Of a stretch of DNA of 12,867 nt, positions 1 through 6,892 are shown piece after piece. Numbering within the stretch: position 1 is the stretch's first letter; each line of letters opens with the position of its first letter. The notes under the pieces are model-generated. The model had not been told where the DNA came from and made no database searches. It was given only the letters and a program-made list of their open reading frames with translations. Position numbers and translations under genes: made by a program. Location: assembly GCA_025934635.1 (NCBI GenBank), contig JAICWX010000250.1, positions 1 through 12,867 of the forward strand, written 5' to 3'. This stretch comes from Streptosporangiaceae bacterium. GTDB lineage: Bacteria; Actinomycetota; Actinomycetes; Streptosporangiales; Streptosporangiaceae.

Positions 1-1244
1 ACGAACCACGTCCCGCGGCTGGTCAGCCGCACGCCCTCGGCTTCGAGGGCCGCCATGAACGAGCGCTGGCGGTCCAGGTCGCTCGCCTGGTAGGTGCGGA
101 AGTCGGTGATCGGCTGCGGCGGGGAGAAGGTGGTGTTCACGACCGGGCCGGCTGACGACACGACCATCGCGCCGCCGGCGCCGCCGGCCTGGTGAGCGGC
201 CTCGGCCAGCCCGTCCGCGAGCCGCCGGGCGGCGGCCTCGAGGCGGGGGTAGAACCGCTGGCCGCTCATCTCTTCGAGGGCCGCCAGCGCGGCCGCGACC
301 GCGGGCGCGCTGGCGTTGTAGGTTCCGCCGTGCATGACGCTCCGCGGCGCCGGGCCGCCGCCGATGGATCCCATCAGGTCGGCCCGCCCGGCCAGGGCGG
401 CGATCGCGAACCCGGCCCCGAGCGCCTTGCCGAGGACGGTGAGGTCGGGGGTGACCCCGAGCCGGGCCTGGGCTCCGCCGGCGTGCAGCCGGAACCCGGT
501 GATCACCTCGTCGAAGATCAGCACGATGCCGTGCTGGTCGCACAGCTTGCGGGCGGCTTCCAGGTAGCCGTCCCCGGGCACGATCACGCCGGTGTTGCAG
601 AGCACCGGTTCCATGATCAGCGCGGCTATTTCACGGCCGCGGCTGGCCAGGAAGCTCGCCAGTACCTCGAGGTCGTTCCAGGGCAGCACGGCCAGGTTCT
701 CCAGGGCGGCCGCGTCCTGCCCGGCGGTCTGGGGTACCGCGGCCACGGTGCCCGCGGCGGGCAGTTCGGTGGTGCCGGAGAAGATGCTGTCCAGCCAGCC
801 GTGGTAATGCCCCTCGAACTTGACGATCAGGCGGCGCCCGGTGACCGCGCGGGCGACCCGCAGGGCGAGCTGCACCATCTCGGTACCGGTGCAGCCCAGC
901 CGCACCCGTTCGGCCGACGGGACCAGGTCGACGATCCGCTCGGCCAGCTCGACCTCGGCCTCCTGCTGGCCCGCCGGGCACTGCAGCAGCTGCTGGGCGG
1001 CGGATACCCGGTCCAGCACTTTGCGCGGTGAGTGGCCGAGGATGGCGGTGCCCATGCCCAGGGCGTAGTCGATGACCTGGTTCCCGTCCACGTCGGTGAG
1101 CCGGGAGCCGGATCCCGAGGCCCAGAACCTGGCCGCCGAGGCCAGCCGGAAGTTGCTGTTGGCCCCGCCCGGCAGCACCCGTGACGCCCGCGCGGCCAGG
1201 TCCTGCGAGGTCCGGCCGGGGGCGGGCGGGGGCGGCGTCGGCAT
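1..1244 (-). CDS. Class III aminotransferase, glutamate-1-semialdehyde-aminomutase-like (3' end outside window)
   Basis: A PLP-dependent fold-type I aminotransferase of the GSAM-like branch. I translated it from the minus strand: about 414 residues are present and the frame is still open at the left edge (last residues SRGTWF), so perhaps 20-40 residues are missing. Visible motifs are GGANSNFR near residue 27 (GSAM-like N-terminus), GHYHGW near 145 (cofactor-stacking region), IFDEVITGFR near 244 (Asp that contacts the pyridine nitrogen) and VLGKALGAG with the Schiff-base Lys near 273. The ATG at 1244 has GAAAGG 7 nt upstream and follows a good promoter. The gene stands divergently next to a metallopeptidase and a D-aminoacylase rather than heme genes, so a catabolic amino-acid transaminase is more likely than hemL. 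D-phenylglycine aminotransferase shows that GSAM-like enzymes can act on D-amino acids, but applying that here is inference. The family is certain; the substrate is unknown. Confidence 0.9.
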   Translation of the reverse strand, partial: MPTPPPPAPGRTSQDLAARASRVLPGGANSNFRLASAARFWASGSGSRLTDVDGNQVIDYALGMGTAILGHSPRKVLDRVSAAQQLLQCPAGQQEAEVELAERIVDLVPSAERVRLGCTGTEMVQLALRVARAVTGRRLIVKFEGHYHGWLDSIFSGTTELPAAGTVAAVPQTAGQDAAALENLAVLPWNDLEVLASFLASRGREIAALIMEPVLCNTGVIVPGDGYLEAARKLCDQHGIVLIFDEVITGFRLHAGGAQARLGVTPDLTVLGKALGAGFAIAALAGRADLMGSIGGGPAPRSVMHGGTYNASAPAVAAALAALEEMSGQRFYPRLEAAARRLADGLAEAAHQAGGAGGAMVVSSAGPVVNTTFSPPQPITDFRTYQASDLDRQRSFMAALEAEGVRLTSRGTWF

Positions 1245-1302
1245 CAGGCGGCCTTTCGGGTCGGCCCGGCATCGCCGGGCGGAGGGCTGGCTTCCCATTG
1301 AC

Positions 1303-1317
1303 TCCACAATGCGGACT
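1303..1317. promoter_or_regulatory. Second copy of the operator-like element
   Basis: TCCACAATGCGGACT shares the core ATGCGGAC with the main site and lies exactly 21 bp away, two helical turns, just downstream of the -10 box of the minus-strand promoter. The left half-site is degenerate. Same-face spacing would suit cooperative binding of a dimer pair, as is common for IclR proteins; this is inferred. Confidence 0.35.
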
Positions 1318-1318
1318 G

Positions 1319-1348
1319 ATTATTGTTCGATGCGGACAAGGACGTCAA
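1319..1348 (-). promoter_or_regulatory. Sigma-70-type promoter of the aminotransferase gene
   Basis: Read on the minus strand, TTGACG (1348-1343) and AATAAT (1324-1319) are separated by 18 bp, each matching the housekeeping consensus at five of six positions. Transcription would start near 1312, giving a leader of roughly 65 nt before the ATG at 1244. This is an AT-rich patch in an otherwise GC-rich region. The spacer contains the dyad at 1324-1338. The promoter is a sequence-based prediction with no transcript data. Confidence 0.55.
1324..1338. promoter_or_regulatory. IclR-type operator candidate, main site
   Basis: TGTTCGATGCGGACA is an imperfect 15-bp dyad of form TGTYCG-N3-CGRACA. Length and shape resemble operators of IclR-family regulators such as PobR and PcaU (GTTCGAT-type dyads). 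It fills most of the spacer between the -35 and -10 boxes of the minus-strand promoter, where a bound protein would block RNA polymerase. An IclR-family gene lies in the divergent operon at 3013, so local control is plausible. The assignment to that regulator is inferred. Confidence 0.45.
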
Positions 1349-1482
1349 GGGTCATATCGAGCGGAATCAAACCGTTACCGCCGGGTTCTAGCTGCGACAT
1401 CACGCTTGCAGCGCGGACGTGTGGCCGGGCTGGCCGGAGGTGGATTCCGGCCGTTCTGCCAACGATTGATGCATCACTCAGT

Positions 1483-1497
1483 TTCACGATACGGATT
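1483..1497. promoter_or_regulatory. Third operator-like element, upstream of the metallopeptidase gene
   Basis: TTCACGATACGGATT carries the same CGAT(G/A)CGGA core and lies 38-52 bp before the ATG at 1536, where the plus-strand promoter should be. Just before it is a perfect 10-bp palindrome, TGATGCATCA (1467-1476). I cannot find a convincing -35/-10 pair for the plus strand. The match is weaker than the main site. Confidence 0.25.
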
Positions 1498-1518
1498 AAT
1501 GGTTCAGGGCAACTGAGC

Positions 1519-1525
1519 AAGGAGG
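1519..1525 (+). promoter_or_regulatory. Ribosome binding site of the M81 gene
   Basis: AAGGAGG is a near-perfect anti-Shine-Dalgarno match 10 nt before the ATG at 1536. It fixes the start and suggests efficient translation of the first operon gene. Confidence 0.8.
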
Positions 1526-1535
1526 CGGGCCGGGC

Positions 1536-3002
1536 ATGCGCATCGCGGTCGGCGGCATTTTCCACGAGACCAACACCTTCGTCGCGGATCCCACGACGCT
1601 CGCCGACTTCCGCGCCTACCAGTTCGCGGCCGGCGCCGACCTGCTGGACTGGCGCTCGACCCGGTCCGAGATCGGCGGGTTCCTGACCGGCTGCGCGGCG
1701 CGGGACTGGGAGCCGGTGCCGTCGCTGTTCGCCGCCGCGCTGCCGGCCGGGCTGGTGGACCACGCCGCCTTCGAGTCGCTGACGAGCCAGCTAATCGGCG
1801 GGCTGACCAGCGGCGGCCGCCCGGACGGGGTGCTGCTGTGCCTGCACGGCGCGATGGCCACCGGCCAGAGCCCGGACGCGGACGGCGAGGTGCTGACCCG
1901 GCTGGCGGCCGCGCTCGGCCCGGACGTGCCGGTGGTCGTGACGCTGGACTTCCACGCCAACACCGGCGACGCGATGACCGCCCACGCCGACGCGCTGCTC
2001 GGCTACGACACCTACCCGCACGTGGACATGTACGACCGGGGCGTGGAGGCGGCCGGGGTGCTCGACGCGATCCTGCGGACCGGGCAGCGCCGCCGCAACG
2101 TGCACCGGAAGGTGGGGCTGATCACCCCGCCCCAGGTCCAGTACACCGACACCGAGCCGATGCGGGCCATCATGAAGCACGTCCACGACGTCGAGTCCGC
2201 GGCCGGCGTGACCGTCACGGTCACGCCCGGGTTCCCGTACGCGGACGTGGACTGCATGGGCCTGTCGGTGGTGACCTCGGGCCCGGACCCGGACGCCGCG
2301 AGCCAGGCCGCGACCGCGGTGGCGGACGACATCGCGGCTCGCGGCGAGGACTTCAGCTACGCCGCCTACCCGGTGGCCGAGGCGGTCCGGCTGGCCCTGA
2401 CGGCGGACGGCCCCGGGCCGGTGGTGCTGGTCGACTCGGCCGACAACGTCGGCGGCGGCGGGCCCGGCGACGGCACCGCGATCCTGGCCGAGTGGCTGGC
2501 CCAGCGGGGCACCGGCCTGGCGGTGGTGATCGCCGACCCGGCCGCGGTGGCCCGGGCCGTCGAGGCCGGCATCGGCACCCGGCTGACGGTGGAGGTCGGC
2601 GGGCACACGGATGAACGTCATGGACCGCCCATTGCGGTCACCGGAACCGTAAGGTTGGTCAGCGACGGAACGTACGTTCACCGTGGCAGTTACGCGACGG
2701 GAATCACCACCCGGATGGGGCGCAGCGTCGTGCTCGATGTGAGCGGGAACACCCTGCTGCTGACCGAGCGGCGGGTCATGCCGTTCGACGCCCAGCAGCT
2801 GCTCTCGGTGGGCGTGTCGCCGCGGCACTGCCGGGCGCTGGTGGTGAAGTCCGCCATTGCCTGGCGGGCCGCCTACGGCGAGTACGCGAGCCAGGTGATC
2901 GAGGTCGACGCGCCCGGCGTGTGCACGGCCAACCTGCGGCGGCTCGACCTGCCCGGGGACCGGTACGGCATGATCCGGCCGCAGCTGATCGGGCAGAGAT
3001 GA
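1536..3002 (+). CDS. M81 family metallopeptidase (MlrC-type)
   Basis: Predicted zinc-dependent hydrolase of 488 residues, the normal length for the family whose namesake MlrC cleaves linearised microcystin peptides. The N-terminal domain starts with GGIFHETNTF (residues 6-15) and carries LHGAM (H104), TLDFHAN (D138, H140) and TYPHVDMYDRG (H162, D164). D138/H140/H162 are the expected metal ligands, with E11 and H104 probable catalytic residues by comparison with MlrC. The C-terminal MlrC domain contains the DSADNVGGGGPGDGT loop near 300-314. No signal peptide is seen, so it should be cytoplasmic. It heads an operon with an IclR regulator and a D-aminoacylase. An internal stretch (about residues 358-395) uses codons unlike the rest. 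Most family members are not microcystinases; the natural substrate here is unknown, perhaps a small modified peptide. Confidence 0.93.
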   Translation: MRIAVGGIFHETNTFVADPTTLADFRAYQFAAGADLLDWRSTRSEIGGFLTGCAARDWEPVPSLFAAALPAGLVDHAAFESLTSQLIGGLTSGGRPDGVLLCLHGAMATGQSPDADGEVLTRLAAALGPDVPVVVTLDFHANTGDAMTAHADALLGYDTYPHVDMYDRGVEAAGVLDAILRTGQRRRNVHRKVGLITPPQVQYTDTEPMRAIMKHVHDVESAAGVTVTVTPGFPYADVDCMGLSVVTSGPDPDAASQAATAVADDIAARGEDFSYAAYPVAEAVRLALTADGPGPVVLVDSADNVGGGGPGDGTAILAEWLAQRGTGLAVVIADPAAVARAVEAGIGTRLTVEVGGHTDERHGPPIAVTGTVRLVSDGTYVHRGSYATGITTRMGRSVVLDVSGNTLLLTERRVMPFDAQQLLSVGVSPRHCRALVVKSAIAWRAAYGEYASQVIEVDAPGVCTANLRRLDLPGDRYGMIRPQLIGQR

Positions 3003-3012
3003 ACGGACTCGC

Positions 3013-3840
3013 GTGACTACTGAACCTCGTAACTCCCCGGCCGGCCAGGTGGCGGTGCTGCACAAGGCGCTCGACCTGCTGGAGTGCCTGGCCGCGGGCC
3101 CGCTGACGGCCGCCGACATCAGCAAGCGGACCGGGGTGGCCAAGCCCACCGTGTACCGGCTGCTGAACACCCTGCAGAGCCGGGACTACGTCGCCCGGGA
3201 CGCGGACGGGACGCGGTACCAGGTGGGCAGCGCGGCGATGGCGCTCGGCTCGGCGGCCGGCAGCGAGGCCGGCCTGGTGTCCCTGGTCCGGCCGTTCATG
3301 ACCGGCCTGGCCGCCAGCTACGGCGAGACCATCAACCTGGCCATCATGACCGGCGGCCAGATCCTCTACCTGGACGTGCTGCAGAGCGGGCATCGGCTGC
3401 GCACCGAGATCCCGGTCGGCAGCCGCGACCACCTGCACTCCACCGCGCTGGGCAAGGCCATCCTGGCCGCGCTGCCGGACCGGGAGGCCCGGGCCATCTT
3501 GTCGACGGTCGAGCTGGTCCCGGCCACGCCGAGCACGATCACCGCCGTCCCGGCCCTGCTCCGGCAGTTCACCGCCATCCGGCAGTGCGGGTACGCGGTC
3601 GACCACGAGGAGAACGAGATCGGCTCGGTCTGCGTGGCCAGCGCCATCCCGGGCCTGGACGGCCGGCCGGTCGGCGCGCTCAGCATCTCGGGCCCCAAGT
3701 GGCGGGTGGACGACCAGCTGGTCAAGGTGATGGGGGCCGAGCTGGTGTCCATCTGCACCTCGCTGGGCGAGGTGTTCTCACTCGGCGGCGCCCGGCCTGA
3801 ACCACCACGGGCCGAGCCCGCGGTCCCGCTGACGTCCTGA
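3013..3840 (+). CDS. IclR-family transcriptional regulator
   Basis: A 275-residue DNA-binding regulator. The winged helix-turn-helix covers about residues 13-75 (LTAADISKRTGVAKPTVYRLLNTL as the HTH core), followed by the IclR effector-binding domain, about 88-255, with the family motif HSTALGKAILA near 142-152 and GSVCVASAIPG near 204-214. The GTG start at 3013 lies 10 bp after the metallopeptidase stop with only a weak ribosome site (GAACGGA). Its TGA shares one base with the ATG of the D-aminoacylase, so all three genes are probably co-transcribed and the last two translationally coupled. Sitting inside the operon, it likely senses the pathway substrate or product and acts on the dyads in the 1245-1535 region. 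A short Pro-rich tail follows the effector domain. Effector and sign of regulation cannot be told. Confidence 0.95.
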   Translation: MTTEPRNSPAGQVAVLHKALDLLECLAAGPLTAADISKRTGVAKPTVYRLLNTLQSRDYVARDADGTRYQVGSAAMALGSAAGSEAGLVSLVRPFMTGLAASYGETINLAIMTGGQILYLDVLQSGHRLRTEIPVGSRDHLHSTALGKAILAALPDREARAILSTVELVPATPSTITAVPALLRQFTAIRQCGYAVDHEENEIGSVCVASAIPGLDGRPVGALSISGPKWRVDDQLVKVMGAELVSICTSLGEVFSLGGARPEPPRAEPAVPLTS

Positions 3841-5438
3841 TGGCCTTCGACCTGGTCGTCAGCGGGGGGACCGTGCTGGACGGCTCGGGCGCCCCGGGCT
3901 ACCCGGCCGACGTCGCGGTCACCGGCGGCGTCATCGCCGCGATCGGCCAGTTCCCCGCCGCTACGGCGGCCCGGCGGATCGACGCCGCCGGGCAGGTGGT
4001 GGCGCCGGGGTTCATCGACATCCACACCCACTCCGACGTCACGCTGACCCGGCCGTCGGCGGGCGTCAACAAGATCTGCCAGGGCGTCACCACCGAGGTC
4101 ACCGGCAACTGCGGCTTCTCGGCCTTCCCGGTGGCTCCCGGCCGCGCGGCCGAGCATGCCGAGCATCTCGCCTACCTCGGCCCCGACCAGGCCGACCTGC
4201 GCTGGCACGACTTCGACGGCTACGCCGAGGCGGTCCGGGCCGCGCGGCCGATCGCCAACGTGGGCTGCCTGGCCGGGCACGGCACGCTGCGGATCGCGGC
4301 CGGGGTCCCCGCCGCCGCTTCGTATCCGGCGTCCTCCCGGGACGCGCTGGCCCGGCTGCTGGCGGAGTGCCTGGAGCAGGGCGCGCTCGGCTTCAGCACC
4401 GGGCTGACCTACGTGCCGTCGATGTTCGGCACGCCGGAGGAGATCGCCGCGCTCGGCGCCGTCGCGGCCCGGTACGACGCGCTGTACGCCACCCACGCCC
4501 GCGGGGTGGCCGGGCAGGAGCGCGCCGCGGTCGAAGAGGCGATCGAGGTCGGGCGGCGCAGCGGCGTCCGGGTCGAGTTCTCCCACCTGGCCATCAACGA
4601 CCCGCGGTTCTGGGGCCAGGCCGGCGCCATGCTCGAGTTGTTCGACCGGGCCGGCGCCGGGGGCCTGGACATCGGGTTCGACGTCTACCCGTACGACGCG
4701 TCCGCGTCCTCGATCGCCCAGTACCTGCCCACCTGGCTGAACGCGGGCGGCTGGGACTCGGCCCGGACGCTGCTGGCCGACCCGGCCAGCCGGGAACGGG
4801 CGCTGCGCGACCTGGCGGCGGGCTGGTACGGCGGCATCCCCTGGATGTGGGACCGGGTCCTGGTCACCCACTCCGCCGCCGGTGACACCGGGTCCCCCGG
4901 CCACACGATCGAGGAACTGGCGTCCGGGTCGGGCCGCTCGCCCGCTTCGGTGCTGCTCGGGCTGTACACCGAATACGGGAACGCGGTCCAGGTGGCCATG
5001 TTCTACCGGACCGAGGAGGACATGCGGGCGTTCCTGGGTCACCCGCGCTCCGTGGTCGGCTCCGACGGGGTGGCGATGGCCCACGCCGCGCTGGCTGACC
5101 GGCCGCACCCCCGGTTCTACGGCACCTTTCCCCGGGTGCTCGGCCGCTACGCCCGCGACGCCGGGCTGATCACGCTGGCGACGGCGGTGCGGAAGATGAC
5201 CGGGGAGCCCGCCGACCGCTGCCGCCTGGCCGGGCGCGGCTACCTGAAGCCGGGCTACGCGGCCGACCTGGTGGTCTTCGGGGCCGGGGAAATCCGGGAC
5301 ACGGCCACCTTCGCCGCGTCCAACCAGCTGCCCGCGGGCATCGACCGCGTGCTGGTCAACGGCACCGAGGTGGTGACCGGCGGGGCCTGGAACGGCGCTA
5401 CGGCGGGCCGGGTGCTGCGGCGGGCCGTGCGCGGGTAG
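3840..5438 (+). CDS. N-acyl-D-amino-acid deacylase (D-aminoacylase), amidohydrolase superfamily
   Basis: A 532-residue cytoplasmic amidohydrolase predicted to release D-amino acids from N-acyl derivatives. All expected metal and catalytic positions of the Alcaligenes D-aminoacylase type are visible: FIDIHTHSD (H62, H64), GNCG with the metal-bridging Cys91, YATHARG (H219), EFSHL (H249) and VVGSDG (catalytic D409). The N- and C-terminal beta-sandwich segments are present (VSGGTVLDGSGAPG at the start, GYAADLVVF near 473-480). The ATG overlaps the IclR stop by one base, indicating coupling. Context with an M81 peptidase and an aminotransferase supports a D-amino-acid or modified-peptide catabolic pathway. 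Preference for D-Glu, D-Asp or neutral substrates cannot be read from sequence. Related enzymes annotated as dihydroorotase- or hydantoinase-like are less likely because the GNCG cysteine is specific to this subfamily. Confidence 0.93.
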   Translation: MAFDLVVSGGTVLDGSGAPGYPADVAVTGGVIAAIGQFPAATAARRIDAAGQVVAPGFIDIHTHSDVTLTRPSAGVNKICQGVTTEVTGNCGFSAFPVAPGRAAEHAEHLAYLGPDQADLRWHDFDGYAEAVRAARPIANVGCLAGHGTLRIAAGVPAAASYPASSRDALARLLAECLEQGALGFSTGLTYVPSMFGTPEEIAALGAVAARYDALYATHARGVAGQERAAVEEAIEVGRRSGVRVEFSHLAINDPRFWGQAGAMLELFDRAGAGGLDIGFDVYPYDASASSIAQYLPTWLNAGGWDSARTLLADPASRERALRDLAAGWYGGIPWMWDRVLVTHSAAGDTGSPGHTIEELASGSGRSPASVLLGLYTEYGNAVQVAMFYRTEEDMRAFLGHPRSVVGSDGVAMAHAALADRPHPRFYGTFPRVLGRYARDAGLITLATAVRKMTGEPADRCRLAGRGYLKPGYAADLVVFGAGEIRDTATFAASNQLPAGIDRVLVNGTEVVTGGAWNGATAGRVLRRAVRG

Positions 5439-5479
5439 CGCTGCCCGGGATAACGTCTAACTAGCACCCCGGTTACATC

Positions 5480-5496
5480 TCCTACAAGCTGTAGTA
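5480..5496. promoter_or_regulatory. BlaI/CopY-like inverted repeat upstream of cydA
   Basis: TCCTACA-AGC-TGTAGTA has 7-bp arms with one mismatch and a 3-bp centre. The TACA...TGTA core and TAGTA ends resemble operators of BlaI/MecI/CopY-class repressors (TACTACA/TGTAGTA). It ends 16 bp before the cydA ATG, so a bound protein would obstruct transcription or initiation. No regulator of this class is in the window, and no Rex-type site (TTGTGAA/TTCACAA) is visible here. The assignment to a regulator class is inferred from the dyad alone. Confidence 0.4.
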
Positions 5497-5512
5497 GTTG
5501 ACTGGATTCGTG

Positions 5513-6892
5513 ATGTTCTCGTCGCTTGCCAGTGCTCTGGGAACCAGCCCTGTCGATCAGCGCTACCTGTTCGAGGCGCGCCAGATGCAGGCGCTCTCGC
5601 TGACCGTGCACATCCCGCTGGTGTGCTTCGGCATCGCCTTCCCGGTCCTGGTCCTGTTCGCCGAGTGGCGCTACCTGCGCACCGGCGACCAGCTGTACCG
5701 GACGCTGGCCCGGCGCTGGTCCAAGATCATGCTCGCGCTGTTCGCGGTGGGGGTGGTCACCGGCACGATCTTGTCCTTCGAGCTCGGCCTGCTGTGGCCG
5801 GTGTGGATGCAGGACTTCGGCAACGTCTTCGGGCTCGGCTTCACGCTGGAGGGGTTCTCGTTCTTCGTCGAGGCCATCTTCATCGGGATCTACGCCTACG
5901 GCTGGGACCGGCTCAGCCCGCGGCTGCACTTCCTGTCCGGGATCCCGATCGCGGTGGCCGGCGTGGCCGGCTCGTTCTTCGTCATCGCGGTCAACGCCTG
6001 GATGAACCACCCCACCGGGTTCACGTTGCGCAACGGGCAGGCGGTGGACGCGCACCCGTGGTCGGCGCTGTTCGCCAACCCGTTCTTCTGGTCCGAGTAC
6101 GTGCACATGTACTTCGCGGCCTACATCGTGGCCGGGTTCCTGATGGCGGGCGCCTACGCCTGGGCGATCCTGCGCGGGCGCCGGGGCCGGTACGAGCGGA
6201 CCGCGCTGGGCATCACGCTGTCCGCGGCCGCCGTCGCCGCGCCGCTGCAGGTCGTGGTGGGCGACTGGGCGGCCCGGGACGTCGGCCAGGCCCAGCCGGT
6301 CAAGCTGGCCGCGATGGAAGGCCTGGCGACGACCACCCGCGGCGCGGCCGAGCACCTGCTCGGCTGGTACAACGGCCACTCGGTGGTGTACGGGATCGAG
6401 ATCCCCCGGCTGCTGTCGCTGCTCGCCTTCCACAACCCGAACGCGGTGGTGAAGGGCCTCAACATCGTCCCGCTGGCCGACCAGCCGCCGGTCAACGTGG
6501 TCCGGTTCGCCTTCCAGACCATGGTCGGCATCGGCACCCTGCTGGCCCTGCTCGGCCTGGTCTACCTGGTTATCCGCTGGCGGCGGAGCCAGCTGCTGAC
6601 GGCCCGCTGGTTCTGCTGGGCGGTGGTGGCGGCCGGGCCGCTGTCGGTGGTGGCGCTGATCGCCGGGTGGATCACCACCGAGGTGGGCCGCCAGCCGTGG
6701 ATCGTCTACGAGGTGATGCGGGTCGACGCGGCCGTCACCGGGGCGCACGTCATCCCGTTCGGCTACGGCGCGCTCTGGGTCGTCTACCTCGGCCTGGGCG
6801 GGGCGGTGTGGTGGCTGCTGCGGCGGTTCAGCCGGGTCCCGCTCGAGCCGGAGCTAAGCCCCGAGACAAGCGGAGCCGATCATGCTGGCTGA
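5513..6892 (+). CDS. cydA: Cytochrome bd-type quinol oxidase subunit I
   Basis: Heme-bearing subunit of the high-affinity terminal oxidase that reduces oxygen to water with electrons from menaquinol or ubiquinol, in the cytoplasmic membrane. From the ATG at 5513 it is 459 residues with about nine membrane helices. Heme ligands can be placed: LTVHIPL (H33), YVHMYFAA (H198) and FQTMVGIG (M337). Conserved acidic residues lie in FTLEGFSFFVE (E113, E120), and GWITTEVGRQPW (385-396) is the family signature. The quinol loop is of the short type. I chose the ATG; an in-frame GTG at 5510 and a TTG at 5498 are alternatives, but the TTG overlaps the dyad and lacks a ribosome site. No clear Shine-Dalgarno exists (only GGA at 5503). 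The stop lies 11 bp inside cydB, so the two are coupled. No cydC or cydD is in the window. Confidence 0.95.
   Translation: MFSSLASALGTSPVDQRYLFEARQMQALSLTVHIPLVCFGIAFPVLVLFAEWRYLRTGDQLYRTLARRWSKIMLALFAVGVVTGTILSFELGLLWPVWMQDFGNVFGLGFTLEGFSFFVEAIFIGIYAYGWDRLSPRLHFLSGIPIAVAGVAGSFFVIAVNAWMNHPTGFTLRNGQAVDAHPWSALFANPFFWSEYVHMYFAAYIVAGFLMAGAYAWAILRGRRGRYERTALGITLSAAAVAAPLQVVVGDWAARDVGQAQPVKLAAMEGLATTTRGAAEHLLGWYNGHSVVYGIEIPRLLSLLAFHNPNAVVKGLNIVPLADQPPVNVVRFAFQTMVGIGTLLALLGLVYLVIRWRRSQLLTARWFCWAVVAAGPLSVVALIAGWITTEVGRQPWIVYEVMRVDAAVTGAHVIPFGYGALWVVYLGLGGAVWWLLRRFSRVPLEPELSPETSGADHAG

Noticed and set aside
192..1031. Plus-strand 279-residue frame opposite the aminotransferase
   Set aside because: The minus-strand translation gives a clear class III aminotransferase with all key motifs; the plus frame is its shadow.
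5498..5512. TTG start at 5498 for cydA
   Set aside because: It has no ribosome site and abuts the inverted repeat; ATG at 5513 (or GTG at 5510) gives a normal CydA N-terminus.
5439..5512. Rex operator ahead of cydAB
   Set aside because: Rex often controls cydAB in actinomycetes, but no TTGTGAA/TTCACAA-type dyad is present in this short gap.
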